In this document: one piece after another, positions 10,847 through 23,527 of the stretch
Layout of the letters: each line of letters opens with the position of its first letter
How positions within the stretch are numbered: the stretch's first letter is position 1
Source of the DNA: Ischnura elegans
Taxonomy: Eukaryota > Arthropoda > Insecta > Odonata > Coenagrionidae
Direction of reading: 5' to 3'
DNA length: 64,000 nucleotides
NCBI RefSeq assembly: GCF_921293095.1
Contig: NC_060259.1
Coordinates: 620,001-684,000, forward strand
Made by a program: the position numbers and the translations under genes
The notes under the pieces: generated by a model
Told to the model about the DNA's origin: nothing
The model's input: only the letters and a program-made list of their open reading frames with translations
Database searches by the model: none

Positions 10847-12369
10847 CAGACTTGAATCGAAACACATTTTATTTATTGCTAAAAACAAAAATAGGCCAAC
10901 AACTGAATACATTAAATTTTTACTGTATTATCTTCTTTATAAGTCCACAAAGTCTGAATTTACTAAATTTAAACATTAAAATTAGAAATTTCTTCGTAAA
11001 AAAATCCTCAGTTATTTGCCCCGGTCTACCCTATATAGATTGATTAAAGAAAATGTCTTTCTAACAAGCCATTGTAATATTTATTTTTGTTTGTTTTGTT
11101 AGTTTTTGAATGTTTTTCTTATTTTATTATAAGAAGTCAAAAATTATTAACATCAGTGTAGCCGCTCTTGATTTATAAATGGTGTAATGAAACTTTTTCA
11201 TTGATTAATAGGCGGTACGAAGTTGGACGGGTCATCTAGTCAATGATAGAATTCAATACTTTCTGCCTTAAATTTTCTCGGCCTAAAATTAATTTCCACG
11301 CCTGCAACCGTAACACTTTGCCGCATGTCATTCTGGTGAGAATTAAGCCGTGAAGCGGCCCGGAAGAGTTTAACCTGCAATGGAGCGAAACAGTATCGAG
11401 TCGTCGTGGGTGCTAGGCAGGGCAGCCGCACACATGGAAGGAAGCCTTAATTGCACATTTCAAAGGCCTCGGCTTCTCATACCCTCTCTCTCTCTCTCGG
11501 AGCCAGCGTCACTTCCTCCTCTGGGGGGTCACCCTCTCGTGACCACCCACCACTTTGTCGGCGCTCCCAAAACTTTAGCCATCGTCGTCCGCGCGCACGG
11601 AAAGAAAGCGCTTTGGGCGCGATTGAAGGACCAGGCGCGAACGAAGAACGGCTCTTCTCCTCCTTGCGGACGAGTGGGAGATGCGCCCCGCGTCCCTGAG
11701 CACACCGCGTCCCCACGCAATCCATTCACTTTGTTCCCCGCGCAGCAACTTCCCTTTGGCGCAGTTTGAACACTCCTCCTTATCACCCCTCCGATCGCCG
11801 CGCCCCCCAAAACACCGCTTATTTATATTCCACTCGTCGGGCTTCAAACCGCATCCAAATAAACGCTCAAAAAAAAAAGAGAAAACTCCCTCTCTCGACA
11901 CCAAACATTTCCATCCACCACCCCCCTCCTTCAGCGTGCCCAAACTATACCTTCATTTATCCTCCCCCCACCCCCTCACTCTCTCTCCGCTTATGATTGC
12001 TACTCCCTCTTCCCAGTCTCAACCGCCCCCTCCCCTTTGCAAAAGGACCCTGCATTCCAATTTACTCTCTCCATCTCGCTTTTCCCTGAAATGTATGCAG
12101 ATGTGCAGGGCTCTTAACTGAGGAACATTTTGCAAAAAGGGTGCCATTCATAGACTTTAAGACGCCAAACTAACTACGTGAATATATGGCACAAAAGCTG
12201 TTGTCTTCTACTTCAAATAATAATACAAACACCATCACGTTATTGAGATACTTTTTAGACCCGAGAACCACTCAGTCGGCTAGGGAAATATAAAATTGCG
12301 ATTCGGTCACGATGGTTTCTTTTCAAGAAAAGTTATTTTCAATTAAAATATTAGCAAATATCACATACT
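10847..12369. other. Unassigned, with pyrimidine-rich tract
   Basis: AT-rich to about 11370, then CpG- and C-rich at 11400-12110, with a (CT)n run at 11484-11499 and a long C/T-rich, G-poor tract at 11840-12090. Overlapping open frames on both strands here come from the skewed composition, and I see no protein family in them. The sub-block 11613-11722 is repeated in inverse orientation at 13898-14005. Confidence 0.4.
11613..11722 (+). repeat. Inverted duplication, left copy (partner 13898-14005)
   Basis: These 110 bases occur in reverse complement at 13898-14005, nearly identical apart from a 2-base length difference near 13980. The sequence is CpG-rich (for example GGACGCGGGGCGC in the partner copy). 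The copies are about 2.2 kb apart. Outside the shared part the flanks differ, so this is a discrete duplication and not the tip of a longer palindrome. Confidence 0.8.
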
Positions 12370-12459
12370 ATAAGTCTATTTAATATATCAAAAGTTACGA
12401 TAAGTCTACATAATATATCAAAATTTGCGATAAGCCTACTTAATATATCAATTGTAAAT
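12370..12459. repeat. Tandem repeat, 30 bp x 3
   Basis: Three 30-base units at 12370-12399, 12400-12429 and 12430-12459. Each starts ATAAG(T/C)CTA and contains TAATATATCA. The third unit is the most diverged at its end. An AT-rich minisatellite with no coding role. Confidence 0.85.
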
Positions 12460-13897
12460 ATCAAACGACCCTAAAATAAATCATTTAAAAAAAAAACCAC
12501 GGTGTCTTATAGGGACCAGGGTGGACTCACTTAATTCTACAAGTAGGCATTCATAGCGTTTCCTCGTTTAGCCCATTATCGCCCAATTGGGCCGTTTGCG
12601 ACGCATTACTCAAAACACTTTAGTCAATGCAAAAAAGTAGATATTGCAGCTGCAATGTATTCTCTCAGTGCCACGTAATGTATAATGCATGCTGAAACCT
12701 TGTGATGCTTATTTGAGTGCATATATGAAATAGCAACCCCTCGTACCAGCATGGAACCTCAAACCCAAAAAACTTGCCGGACGGTAATGGGTTAATGCAT
12801 GCTAATGGATAAATTATAAGAGGTAATACAGCATTCAGAATCGGGAGTATTGATTACTAGTGCAGCGGAAAGAATTACTTCGAATAGAAACTTCACAAGG
12901 ATTTTAGAGCGTTGATCAATAGACGAGTGAGGAAGAAGCTCTGAGACTTTTGCTGAGACATCACTCGCGTCAAATAAATCTCCAATAGACTCCTTGAACT
13001 GTCTTGAACTTGAACCCTTTGGCTGTCCGTCGCACTCATTCGACGGAATGATGATGAGAGAGGTCCACTCCCCTCAACACCGTCCACTCCAAAGCATCTT
13101 CACTCCAAATGCTTTCTCCCTCCCTTCCCTTTTCACCCAGCGACTATAAATATCGCATACTCGTCGTCTCCTCCCCACGCTTTGAAACATAATCATATCT
13201 CGACTTCCCCACCGCAATCCCTTATCATCTGGGTCCATCCATAAGCATCCTGTTCATAAGAGGAAAATGTTTTCTCCCTTCAACTTCCCTTTGCTCTCTG
13301 TGGAAGATGAGCAAGTCTTTCACCCTCCTTCAACCGATTGCACCCCAACCCCTTCTTCTTTTTTTCAATCCGACTCTGTGCAGGCACGTGGAATCCCCTC
13401 TTCAAGCGAGCGCGACCGAAAAAAAACGAATCGCGCTCAGCGAAGGGAGTGAGTGGCCCATTTTTCCCACTCGGAGCAGATTGCAATATATCCAGCGAAT
13501 ATTGCCAACTCGTATCTATTGGTGCGATTTGTTCAAGCTCGCTAATATCATACGCGTATTGCCTTAAAATACGCGTATGATATTAGCGAGTTGATTATTA
13601 AAAGCGTTGGTTGATAAAACTATATATTTCAGTCCAAATTATATCGTATAAGAAAAATGCATTAATAATTTTGCAAGCTATTTTTCGTTCATAGAGGAGT
13701 TTATTGTAGAAATTGAGTATGTGTGTAAATATGTTAAGAATCAACTGCAATATCCATGGCATTAATGGAATCGTGAAAAGCTGTCTATTAGATAGAAGAG
13801 GAACGTGAAACTAGCGGAGGTACTGCGATTTAAAAAGCAAATCTTGAATTATCTCCTAACTCTATGCTTAGAAGTATGGTTTCTTTCCTCCGCTGCT
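12460..13897. other. Unassigned, with pyrimidine-rich stretch
   Basis: No recognisable gene. A C/T-rich stretch runs from about 13060 to 13400 and gives spurious frames on both strands. A perfect hairpin lies at 13538-13590. The rest is AT-rich and without repeats that I can see. Confidence 0.4.
13538..13590. repeat. Perfect 23-nt inverted repeat (hairpin, 7-nt loop)
   Basis: Arms 13538-13560 and 13568-13590 are exact reverse complements around the loop GCCTTAA. With a single-base bulge the pairing extends about four bases further outwards. The arms include TACGCGTAT. Possible origins are a fold-back replication error or an shRNA-like transcript. Nothing nearby identifies a mobile element. 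Confidence 0.85.
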
Positions 13898-14005
13898 GAT
13901 TGCGTGGGGACGCGGTGTGCTCAGGGACGCGGGGCGCATCTCCCACTCGTCCGCAAGGAGGAGAAGAGCCGTTCTTCGTTCATCTGGTCCTTCAATCGCG
14001 CCCAA
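13898..14005 (-). repeat. Inverted duplication, right copy (partner 11613-11722)
   Basis: Reverse complement of 11613-11722. Close similarity over the whole length suggests a recent event. It sits in otherwise AT-rich sequence, so the CpG-rich composition stands out and suggests that the left copy, which has CpG-rich surroundings, is the source. Confidence 0.8.
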
Positions 14006-17000
14006 GGATGGAGATAATAGCAGATTTACTACAGCGAAATATTTCGGTGTATAACTTCAAAGCGGATTGTAGAAAGTTAATAAAACTACGCTGACAGCCT
14101 AACAAACAGAATAAAGGTACGCATAAGCCAGCCATTATCTAGTGAGGCTTCTGAAAAGGACGCGGTCCCTTGCAGTACAAATTCTATAAAAAGGCCCTAC
14201 CCACCCAAAATAATGCGCAGTAATACGTTTCTCTTATTTCCTCATGCTAAAATATAAATTTTTACCATTATTTGCCTGTTTCTATGTATGTTATTACTCG
14301 GGAAGTTAGAATTGCTGTACTGTACAGTTTCCATAATATAATGACACAAGAATGGATACGCACAGAGGCGTCGTTTTCATTCGCTATTACGGCCTTCCTT
14401 CCTCCCCCTGTCTTAGTTACAGCATATCATAAAAGAAAATGCTTTTATCCTAATATTTCGAGGAGAGGTGAATGTTTGACTTTTTTCGAAATAAATATTC
14501 AAATAGTCGCTCATCGCGAAAGTAACCCTAGGTTTGTTCCCAGAGAAAAAGCTTTGTTGCAACTAGCAATCCATCATTTAATGAATCAATATTTTTTTGT
14601 ATAGATCTCATTTTTAACTTGTGCCTGCAAAATTAACTCCGATATAATTCTAAAAATAATTCCAACATGTAATGTAAATTTTCAATTTGATGTTTTGGTA
14701 ATATTAAGCGATATAACATATGCTTTAGGCATTAAATTAAGAATGGTGAAGCTCGATAAATCAAATCCAAAAGCAGCAAATGGGTCATTCCACGTCATTG
14801 CAACGCCTAAAATTAACTTTTTCAACCCAACCCTCTCCTCAATTTGGCGCATTTTGTGAAATTTGTAACGGATTGAAAAAAATACGATTTTAAGAGTTTG
14901 GTTTTACAACCATCCACGGGAACGTTACCGAATCCCTGCATTGCAAAATATTTTGTGATTTGTGAGCTTAGTTTTAAATTCTATTACGCCATTTGTGATA
15001 TTGGTAATTATTGTAGTTAAATCAAAAAGGAGAGATTATGATAAGCAATTCTGAATTTAAAAATGGTCAAATTTGTTGCCATTGCGTTCTAAGAAGCCTA
15101 TTTATATATTTTATCCCTAAACAAAATCCAAATAACGAGAAACAACATAAATTGAAAAAAGCTGCCGTAGAAACGATAGGCCTGTGTGAATAGCAAGCGT
15201 ATGCAAAATTTACGAAGACACAGAAAAAGCATCAAGATGAAAGCGCAGTTGATGTGGAGTGTGTGTAAAGCGAATGTATGTGGCCTCCAGGGTAACATGT
15301 ATTCCCTGAGAAAGAGAATTTTCTTACCCCTTCATTTTCTTTGTTCGGAAAAAGCTGATTCCATGGACAGCATTGCTTGATTTGTAGTGGAAAAATGATT
15401 CAAGTGTCGTCAAAAGCCCATCTTCACTTCATGAGAGAAATCACGAGGGACAAATTTTAAGGCTGTGGGTTGGAAATATTTTTTAAAGGTTTAGTGTGCA
15501 ACTTTTTACCATTTTGCATTTAGAGATTGAAAGTAATCCTAGGTTGCGTGTTTTCGGTGTTGCTCCCAACTCTCGGTTACCGCAGCAACCAAGTCGGGTG
15601 CTTCTGTTTACATCTCCTCCAAAGGTTCTCCTTGTTCCAATCCACTTGGCAACCCATTCTCCTCCACACGCGGTCATTTCGTCTCACGCCCTGCCACTTT
15701 TCCCTTTTACCACCTCACTCCAAAGCGACAACAACTCCTCCTTCCCCCCCCCTCCCATCTCATCAACAGACAGCCAATCGCGTCTCTCTCCAACAGCCCC
15801 CTTTTCCTTTTATTTCTCTCTCTCTCCCTCCGCCATAGTGAGTGCATACAACCCCTGCGATGTCTGAAAGGAGAGGAAGGAGGAAAGGCAAACTGCACCG
15901 ACTGCCCTCGGCAGAGTCGGCGGGTCACATGACTCCAGCAAACGCGCTTCGCCGGCCACTCCAAGTGAAAGAGCAAACAAGAGCCCGTTGAATGAGCGGA
16001 AAATCTCATCGCCACATCCTAGGTAAAAGCTTCTCCCGCACCCGGAAAGGATACATAAAAGGATAGGTGAATTATAGCAAAATTCAAAATTTCTAAAATT
16101 CTAGTCATGAAAATGGCCTGCTTTAATGGTTCTTTATTGTTCTAATGGGGAAGAATTAAAGCAATTTAAAAAAAGCTCAAATGGATTTTTCCAAAAAACT
16201 TTTAATCCTTGAATATCCTAGGAGCCGAAGGAGAACTTTTTCCTCGCTCATTTATCAAATTTTAAAGCCATGCCTGGTGATAGAGCTTACGATTTTTTAA
16301 GATCACACCTGAGACACTCGTTCTAACCAGGTTTATCTCTTGAAATATCCACAGGCCAATAAAGATGGGACTATAAGAGGCACGAAAATGTTAAAGGAAC
16401 TCCTGATTTATGGGAAAAGTGTTGAGGGTCATTAAAGGCAGAGCTCGCACAGACACACAGAGGGGCGGCAGATCACTTGGGCGGCGGCACGTAAGGAAGC
16501 TCTTCCACGCTCCGTGCTCGTCCGCGAAAATTGCCGCGACGACCATAAAATATCCGCCAGACCTCTTTTAAAAAAAGCCTTCCACGAGTGAGAGCCACGC
16601 AAGAGCCATTCGAACCTCGGACGAGTGGCGGTCCGTCGATATCTGTAATATTCGTCTTAAGTAGTAGAATACTCCCTGAAAACAACTTGTAGGCAGCAAA
16701 GATTAGGGAAATTATTCAAGTGATAAATTCTAATATAATACGACCATACAATGACGGTAATTATTAGGGTAATGGGCCATCAAATTTCAAATAACGATAC
16801 TTAGCGACGAAAGAAAATTATAGTTAACTAAGTTGTATTCATAATTATCACACTGTGAAGGGAGGGGATGAATGAAATATAATTAATAGTAGCGGGGGTA
16901 ACTTGGTGGAAATCCATAATCGTAGGAATGGAAGGAATAATAACTTTGCTATTTCCACATAGTAATTTATTAAGACCTAAAGACCATGGTTTCGTTGCAG

Positions 17001-18397
17001 CGTTGCATTATCAAGGTGAAGAATTGCAGGTAAATTGACAGTATAAATAGCAGAAGGTTGGGTAGGGAAATTTCCGGGAGCCGTTGGTAAGGGGGAGGTG
17101 GTGGTTGGATTTGGAGCTCGATTAAGAATGAAATAATTAGGGTTGGCGTCCAATTAATTTCAGACAATCAGAGTAATCTACTTGTTTCGATGGGACCTAT
17201 GGAAGTCTCTGAATCCACTGAAATTGCAAAATGCAACTACTTTATAAACCTTTAACAAATGGACGTGTGTTCCACTTCTATTCGTATATTTCCCAATCAT
17301 GAAACCTATGATCTATATTATTCCTTTCCTTTCATGAGCGTCTTTCCACCACGAACTACAACTCTTTTTCTCTCTTCAGCCTCGTATCCATGGTGACGGA
17401 GAGAGTGAGAGAGATAAGTGGGGAGGGAGGGAGGCCGCACAGCATCCCGGTGGACCTGTTGTATCCAGCGAGCGCCCTCCATTTCGACCCTGTCCTCTCC
17501 ATCACCGCATCGGAAGAGAGAGAAGTCACACCACTTCATGGTCGTCATATTTATTGCTCGGAATTCGAGCATTTTTCAGAATGAAAGGGAGACTAGGCCT
17601 CATTGCTAATGGAATGGGAGGGTGGGGATAACATGCTTGGTTCATTTGCTCCGTGTATTTATACCAGACTTCACCAGTGGTATACCTGTAAAAATTATAG
17701 TGAGGTGAAGAAATTGGAAAATAAACTTTAGCCAGACATGTAAAATGGTCGTGAAAAACCATTAGAAAATAAGAAAAGTATTGGGGGTTGGGAGTGAAGA
17801 ATCTCTCGGCGCCATTACGTGGAAATCTGGTTTCATTCATCAATTTTATTAGGAAATGAATAATTGCGTGAATATTTTTCATTATTTCAACGAATAAAGT
17901 ACCTTTATAAGAGTGTTCCAACTTCGATAGCTTGTACATACTGTACATAGCTTGTACTGTAAAAACAAAACTCAGCTAATGTCATAAGCGCATGTTTGCC
18001 ATACATGCCCAAAGTTTCGAGGAAGATTATTATGGAGGCTTCCGCGGTGATTAAATTGATGCTTACTTTCCGGGTTAACATCGCGTCGACTCATTTTTTT
18101 CGCCAAAAATTATTCGACGCGGTATTAACCCGGAAACTAATCAACAATTTCTAGGAAGAGATTTTTTGTAATTCGAGGTGGCATTGGGAAAGAAACTGCC
18201 CCTTCCCTTTGTCCCTTAGTTCGCGGGATTCGCAACCGGACTGCCCCGAGCAAAAATCCTCGGAAATGAGAGTGACACCTATGGGGAGGAGCTGTACCTT
18301 TGCCTGTTCCAACCAGCCTTTAGGCTGAGTCACAATGTGAGTGATTAAGTGAGTTAGCGTAAAAATCTCCATGTGATAGCATGTAAATCTATATGTA
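14006..18397. other. Unassigned sequence
   Basis: Mostly AT-rich with no recognisable exon. C/T-rich stretches occur at about 15590-15840 and a GC-richer patch at 16455-16640. At 18054-18140 an imperfect inverted pair (TTTCCGGGTTAACATCGCGTCG and its partner GACGCGGTATTAACCCGGAAA) can fold around a ~45-base loop. The many 60-140-codon open frames on both strands have no family signature and are not annotated. Confidence 0.4.
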
Positions 18398-19154
18398 CAG
18401 TCACTTTCAAAAGTTTTAGGACAAAGTTTGTGGCGCCACTTCTGCTTCTCAAGAAAATTTAGTTTCCCTTACTCCATTTGTTTTCCTTGCTCACGCACTG
18501 CAAATATTTCGCCTCCATGTGAAGATATATGAACAAAGAGGGAGAAGTTACTTGCTAAATTTATCGTTTTGTTTCGATCTTTGATGGATTTAATGATTAA
18601 TTTCGTGTGCATACTCTGTGTCCTTGCTCCGGTTTTCACTGCTGGTCTGATATTATGTATTACAAAAACCTCAACGTCAGAAGTCGTGGTGGCGTAGTGG
18701 AGTTAATGCGACGTCGTCACAGTAAAGGTTGTTGGATCGATTCCCCTGCTCGGAATTAAGATCTCAACATTTTTTTCCTTGGTAACTCCTTTTGTATTTA
18801 ATAATGGGTTTCAAAGAATTTAAATTCGCTGTAACCGTTATATACTTTATACTTTTTTTAATGGTAAATGGTAATATACAAGTTAAGAATTGGGCAAGGG
18901 TTGACGTATCATTTTTATGGATTGCTAGTACACATTTTGAAAATTAGGTATTTGCAAAAGGGGTAACCGTAACCCGACGGTAAGGGGCGCATTCAAACCC
19001 AGCGTTGGTATTAACTTAATGATTTTAGATTGGCAATGAAGGGTCACGCATAGTAGTTTATTGAAAATTTATTAATTTGTTTAGAAAGCTGTTGATTGTT
19101 ATGATTCTCTGTAATGAGCTCCATACTTTTCACCCGTCCCTTGAGACGGGTGAT
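18398..19154 (+). repeat. Left ~757-bp terminal inverted repeat
   Basis: Matches the reverse complement of 25613-26365. The outer ~600 bases differ by only a few substitutions and one-base indels; the inner ~150 bases are more diverged with a short deletion. The inner edge carries CACCCGTC/GACGGGTG stems. A tRNA-like stretch lies at 18690-18757. Confidence 0.85.
18690..18757 (+). promoter_or_regulatory. tRNA-like sequence with pol III A and B box (in left TIR)
   Basis: TGGCGTAGTGG near 18692-18702 fits the pol III A box, and GGATCGATTCC near 18734-18744 fits the B box with one mismatch, at tRNA-like spacing. The same sequence is present in the right TIR at about 26018-26085 on the minus strand, so both copies point inwards. 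This is not a functional tRNA gene as far as I can see, because no full cloverleaf is evident. It may be a tRNA-derived SINE captured in the TIR. Confidence 0.45.
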
Positions 19155-21221
19155 ATGTGTGTCATTATATGACGTCCAACTTGACTTACATACAGCAAAT
19201 AGCCTTTATAATCATCACATACTACTTCATTTGGGTTTTGCGGTGAATGTGTTTTCTAGTTTTCAATCAATGCAAAGATCCAACTAATTTGTCAGAACGG
19301 ATTCATCCAAGTAATCGGCGAGCTGATAATGGAAACCTGTTGATGTTATACCCTATTGCGAATGGACAATCTAGAATTTTATCCAATGAATTAGAAGAAG
19401 GCCTAAACAGCCCTAAGAAATAAAAAATACCTTAAGAGACCTCTACTCCATCATCAGCGCAAATCAAAGTACTTCCAATCTCCTCCCTTCCCGCCCTTCT
19501 ATCACCTACAGAAAGGCACCCCACGTGCGCAAATATTCCGATCCACCCGCCCCTCTCTCCCCCGCACTGCCCCACTATCTTCCTCCTCCTCAACATGCAA
19601 CCGCCCAAGATGCAAGTGCTGCTTCTAGTTTCGCTCCACCTCCCCACCATTCATCAATTAATCTTCCTCTTCTCCTTTTTCCTTTAAATACTTCCTTTAA
19701 TTCCATCTACCGACTATCCTACAATTTCTGCCCTGCCTAATACATTGGAGAATGCACCACGGCAGTATCCATTCGAATGAACAACCATCACCTCTCCACC
19801 AAGTCCCCCCCATTCGTTGAACCAGTACTCCAACACAAAATAGTTCCTTCGAGCAGTGCTTTTCCCTTTCCTAAATCGAAATACATACTACCAGAAAATT
19901 CACCCAGCACACCTGGGTGGAAACAGCGTTCAAACCGCCAGGGCTGAACGTCACTCAGTAGCCACTAGCCAATCCCACCCCATTTCCCCCTCACCTCCAC
20001 CTACCCCTTCAACCCCCCCCCTAAACTCCACAGAAGACATCAGCAATCCTGTCTCACTCATTGAGAATGGTGGGTAACCCCATAGAAACGTCTGAAAAAC
20101 ATTTTGTGAGTGTCCCTTTTTCAGTGTTTCTATGTTATTTATTTAATCTAAGGATATTTATATTCATAAAAAAGTCGTAAATCGTGTTAATTACACTATT
20201 TGTAACCCGAGAACGGCTACACATATTTGAACGATTTTCTAGTTGAATAGAATTTTTTGGATTCGTATCAACCTCGAATAGCAGAATTAACATTTAAAAA
20301 TAATATCAGTTCATGGAAGAAATTAATATGAATGCTAGGGGACATTTTTAGGAGTTGGCAACACTTCAACAGCTCTAGTTCAAGTCGGTCATTCTACTTA
20401 CTAAATGATCTGTTTTGTTTTTACCAATTTAATGACTGAGCCTCATAAAAATTTTTGACTCTCGGTAAAGGTAGTGTTCTTTTCGACGTATCGAGCGGAT
20501 TTATTTCATATCCTCGGCATTTTTGCAATTTCGTTTCATCGAAAGATGAACTCCTCAACAAAGTGCTCTCGAACATGACTGATGAGCACAATAATCACAA
20601 ATTTTAAAGCGAGCGAGCGATTTTGGCGGCTCAGGACGAAGATGTGGATTACTTCTTCGAAACTTCGAAATTTGCAAATAATTGGTAATCTGCATTTACT
20701 CAAATCTATTGACTGTGTTACAAAAATAGATGAAGTCACCAACTATCCATCTGCATTTTTAAACTTCTGATATGTGACTACTTTCTTACCACCGCACAAT
20801 ATACAGCTGAAGGTTGACTCGGTGGTCATGAACCTTTGAAACCTAAAATATGCAATGGAACATGTTAGGTGATAAAAAAACAATAATCAATGTGATTCAC
20901 GCGGTTATATTCAAAGGAAAATTTAAAGATGAGGATATTCTCATTCCAAGGATTCCCATTATCCCATCTGATATGCCCTATGAGTTCAAATAAATTCAAA
21001 TTTCGGCTTCGTGTTTCATTCGCGATGATGATTAGCTAATTACTATGTCAACCTTTGAGTGTTTGTAGTCTGAATTTAGGAAATCCATGTTTTTCTCATG
21101 AACAATTATATGTCTCATGTTCAGTGTTGGTAAACTATCCGCTTCATTTGTTCGTGCGTCTTAAATTGCTAATATTTTTTTCTATTGTTTTGTCAATCAT
21201 AATGGAATTGATTAATACAAC
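19155..21221. other. Interior of the long-TIR element, unassigned
   Basis: A C/T-rich, G-poor stretch at about 19480-20050 gives spurious open frames on both strands. The rest is AT-rich. No N-terminal part of a Tc1 transposase is visible here, although it would be expected upstream of the fragment at 21247. Confidence 0.35.
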
Positions 21222-21258
21222 ATCGTATCTATGAACATATTACGTCCATAGATACGAT
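21222..21258. repeat. Inverted repeat at the transposase break
   Basis: Arms 21222-21233 and 21247-21258 (ATCGTATCTATG and its reverse complement) surround a 13-base spacer. The recognisable transposase reading frame starts within the right arm, so the hairpin marks the point where the 5' part of the gene was lost. Confidence 0.7.
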
Positions 21259-21617
21259 CAGCGGCACATCCTTACAAGGAATAACTCAGGACGCCTCAGC
21301 AAAAGTTATTGGGGTGCAATGACGGCTGCAGGGCCTGGGCCTATAGTTTCCACGTCTCGAAGACTGAATGCAGAGGAGGACGTGGGATTCCTGACGAACC
21401 ATCTTCTGCCGTATATTGAAACGGTCGTTCCGCCTGGCGAGGAAGTGACTTTCATCCAGGACAATTACCCAATCCATTGGGCAAATATCGTTTCTAATTT
21501 TTTTGAAGAGCATCCACGGATTCATGTTTTGCCATAGCCATCTAATTCCCCAGACTTGAATCCCATAGAAAACCTTTGGAGTGCAGTGGTGAGAGAATGG
21601 GACATTGGGAATTAATT
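21247..21617 (+). pseudogene. Tc1/mariner transposase, C-terminal fragment
   Basis: The translated fragment follows the C-terminal half of Tc1-type DDE transposases: RYDQRHI, then GPGPIVSTSRRLN, VTFIQDNYPIHWA (second catalytic aspartate, in QDN) and NSPDLNPIENLWS (the region of the third acidic residue). An in-frame TAG at 21535-21537 stands where the family usually has tryptophan (LP-W-P). The first catalytic aspartate and the helix-turn-helix DNA-binding region are absent. It would have cut and joined transposon ends; this copy cannot. Confidence 0.85.
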
Positions 21618-21661
21618 TAATGACGCTTATTGCAGTTCGTTATTTGTTCAATTTGCCGAAT

Positions 21662-21726
21662 TGGGTGGCGGCGGGGTAAAATGCTCGCCTGTCAAAGAAG
21701 TGTCGAGTTCGAGTCCCGCATGGGTA
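21662..21726 (+). repeat. tRNA-related SINE head (A and B box)
   Basis: GGTGGCGGCGGGGTAAAATGC resembles a tRNA D-arm/A box, and GAGTTCGAGTCCC is a close B box, spaced as in tRNAs. It ends in CGCATGGG. The upstream start and downstream body are AT-rich and I could not define a poly(A) or tail. A tRNA-derived SINE fragment is the most likely reading; a decayed tRNA gene is the alternative. Confidence 0.45.
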
Positions 21727-22907
21727 AGTTTCCTTTATCAAGCGCAACGTTGTCTCAGAATAATTTATTCACGCCATTTATGTCAATATTGATCCGTCGG
21801 TACGTATGAATTAAGTATGAATTTTGTAACGTAAAGCTAAATGTGGAATAGTATTTATTCAATAAATTCGAAAGAAATAGATTCTTACAAAAATACCAAC
21901 TCCCGTAGAAGTATTGAGAAAGTAATGCAAAGCATATTCCGGAAATGTTATGGATTCAGCGGGCCAATTTTTGAAGCGACACAAAAATCGTTCATTTTTT
22001 CGGGGACTCTCAGCCAATTTCTTAAGGGAAGACCTTGAGATACGTTTTGTTAGGAAATCACTGAGGAATTTCAGAGCACCTGGATTTTCTCTTAAATTCA
22101 GCCTCAGCAATAAATAATGCAGCAAACATTTTTTTCTCAGTGAACAATTTTTCCCCCATTTTCATATTATTTTATGGATATAAAGTAGAGCTGAGGGTAT
22201 GAAGCACATTTTAAAAAAGCTAGAAGTTCCCATGGAAATACCTCCGTTAAGACGTCCAAGGGCTCCGCTCCAGGGTGTCATAAAACGACCGTTTTCGAAA
22301 TTAGAATCCTTAGGGTCAGGGATCGGTGATTGAAGAAGGTATAAGGGTCTCAGCTGGTATCTTTCTGGTAGGTCTTTTTGTATGAGTCCCAGGAAAACAA
22401 CTCACTTTGTCGAGGTTTGAACGCTTTTAATAGAAGCGTGGTCTTCGATCGTATCCAAAGATAACGAAATGAACTTCGATGAAACGTGCAAGTACATCGC
22501 ATAAAAAACCTCCACTGTCTTCACCATAGACCATTTGAGAATCGGTGTCTTGAAGCAAAACATAAAAACGGTGAATGTTGAGCGTTAAAACCCATACAGC
22601 TTCAATAACCTTACCGCGGCGCGGCTAATCCAACTCCCAACGCGCGGAGAGGAACCCTGCCGCGCGATCGAAAAATCAATGTAATTTCCGGCGACGCAAA
22701 CTTATTTCAAATAAAACTGCATAAAGACCTCAAGAAATCTTCAAACAATGCTGTCATATAAGTTACTCTGCGCGACCTTGCTGAAAACCTATTTGAAAGT
22801 CTACCTAAATGTAAAACTTCGTCGAAAAACAGTATCCGCCATTTTATTACTGCACGGTAAGAATTTATGGACTGTATTCTTTAAGATTACGGAAAATTTA
22901 AGAAAAA
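21727..22907. other. Unassigned sequence inside the long-TIR element
   Basis: No recognised protein. Short overlapping frames at 21841-22125 on opposite strands are shadows of each other. A GC-rich patch with CGCGGCGCGG lies near 22615. It ends at the LTR element's target duplication. Confidence 0.35.
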
Positions 22908-22911
22908 ACAC

Positions 22912-23164
22912 TGTAACGTTTCAATTAATTTCACTTCGTTTTCACGTTACTTTCAAACATTTTATTTCACTTTAAAATAATACAAACTCGGGAGCAGGGA
23001 AACACCCGTCCGCCATAACTATCACAATCCGACTCCCCCCTTTTCATCTCCTCCCGCGCCGTCAACAATCCCAACAATTACCTCACTCCACCTCTGCTGC
23101 TTATTATTGCTTTTATTTCGTCACACCAACAACCAAAACAAACCACTCAAAATTAGGTGTTACA
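22912..23164 (-). repeat. LTR (3' LTR in element orientation)
   Basis: A 253-bp long terminal repeat with TGTAAC...GTTACA ends, identical to 24732-24984. Identical LTRs mean little or no time since insertion, because the two LTRs are copied from one template. Confidence 0.93.
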
Positions 23165-23527
23165 TTTGCCCCATTGGAAAAGAAAATGGAATGACATGCA
23201 ATTTTCTTTTTCAAAGCCTTCAAAAACAAAGTATTATGGGTTACGGGCGTGGCCCCAACGCCTTCAGTTTTGAACTTCCCCCTTTCCATCACACAAACAC
23301 AGTTCACTCGACTTCACACACCGGCATTTCATTATTCCATCTGTCACACTTCTCTTACTTATCACTCCCCTTCTCCGTTCACTTTACTCATTCATTCATC
23401 ACTGTCATCATTCATTCCAAGCATATAAATACCAACCATGCACTTAATAAACAATCAACAAACACTCCTGCAATCATCCATATCAAATTATTACACATGT
23501 ATTTACCCTCACTTTTCTCCTGTCACA

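Noticed and set aside
11380-12121. Several overlapping open frames of 76-146 codons on both strands
   Set aside because: Pyrimidine-rich composition explains them. The Ser/Pro-rich or Arg/Gly-rich translations have no signature.
17318-17948. Minus-strand frames of 84 and 140 codons
   Set aside because: Low-complexity, no domain, and overlapping plus-strand frames are equally long. No splice context supports them.
18690-18757. Functional tRNA gene
   Set aside because: The A and B boxes fit, but no acceptor-stem pairing or clean cloverleaf is visible, and it is repeated within a transposon end.
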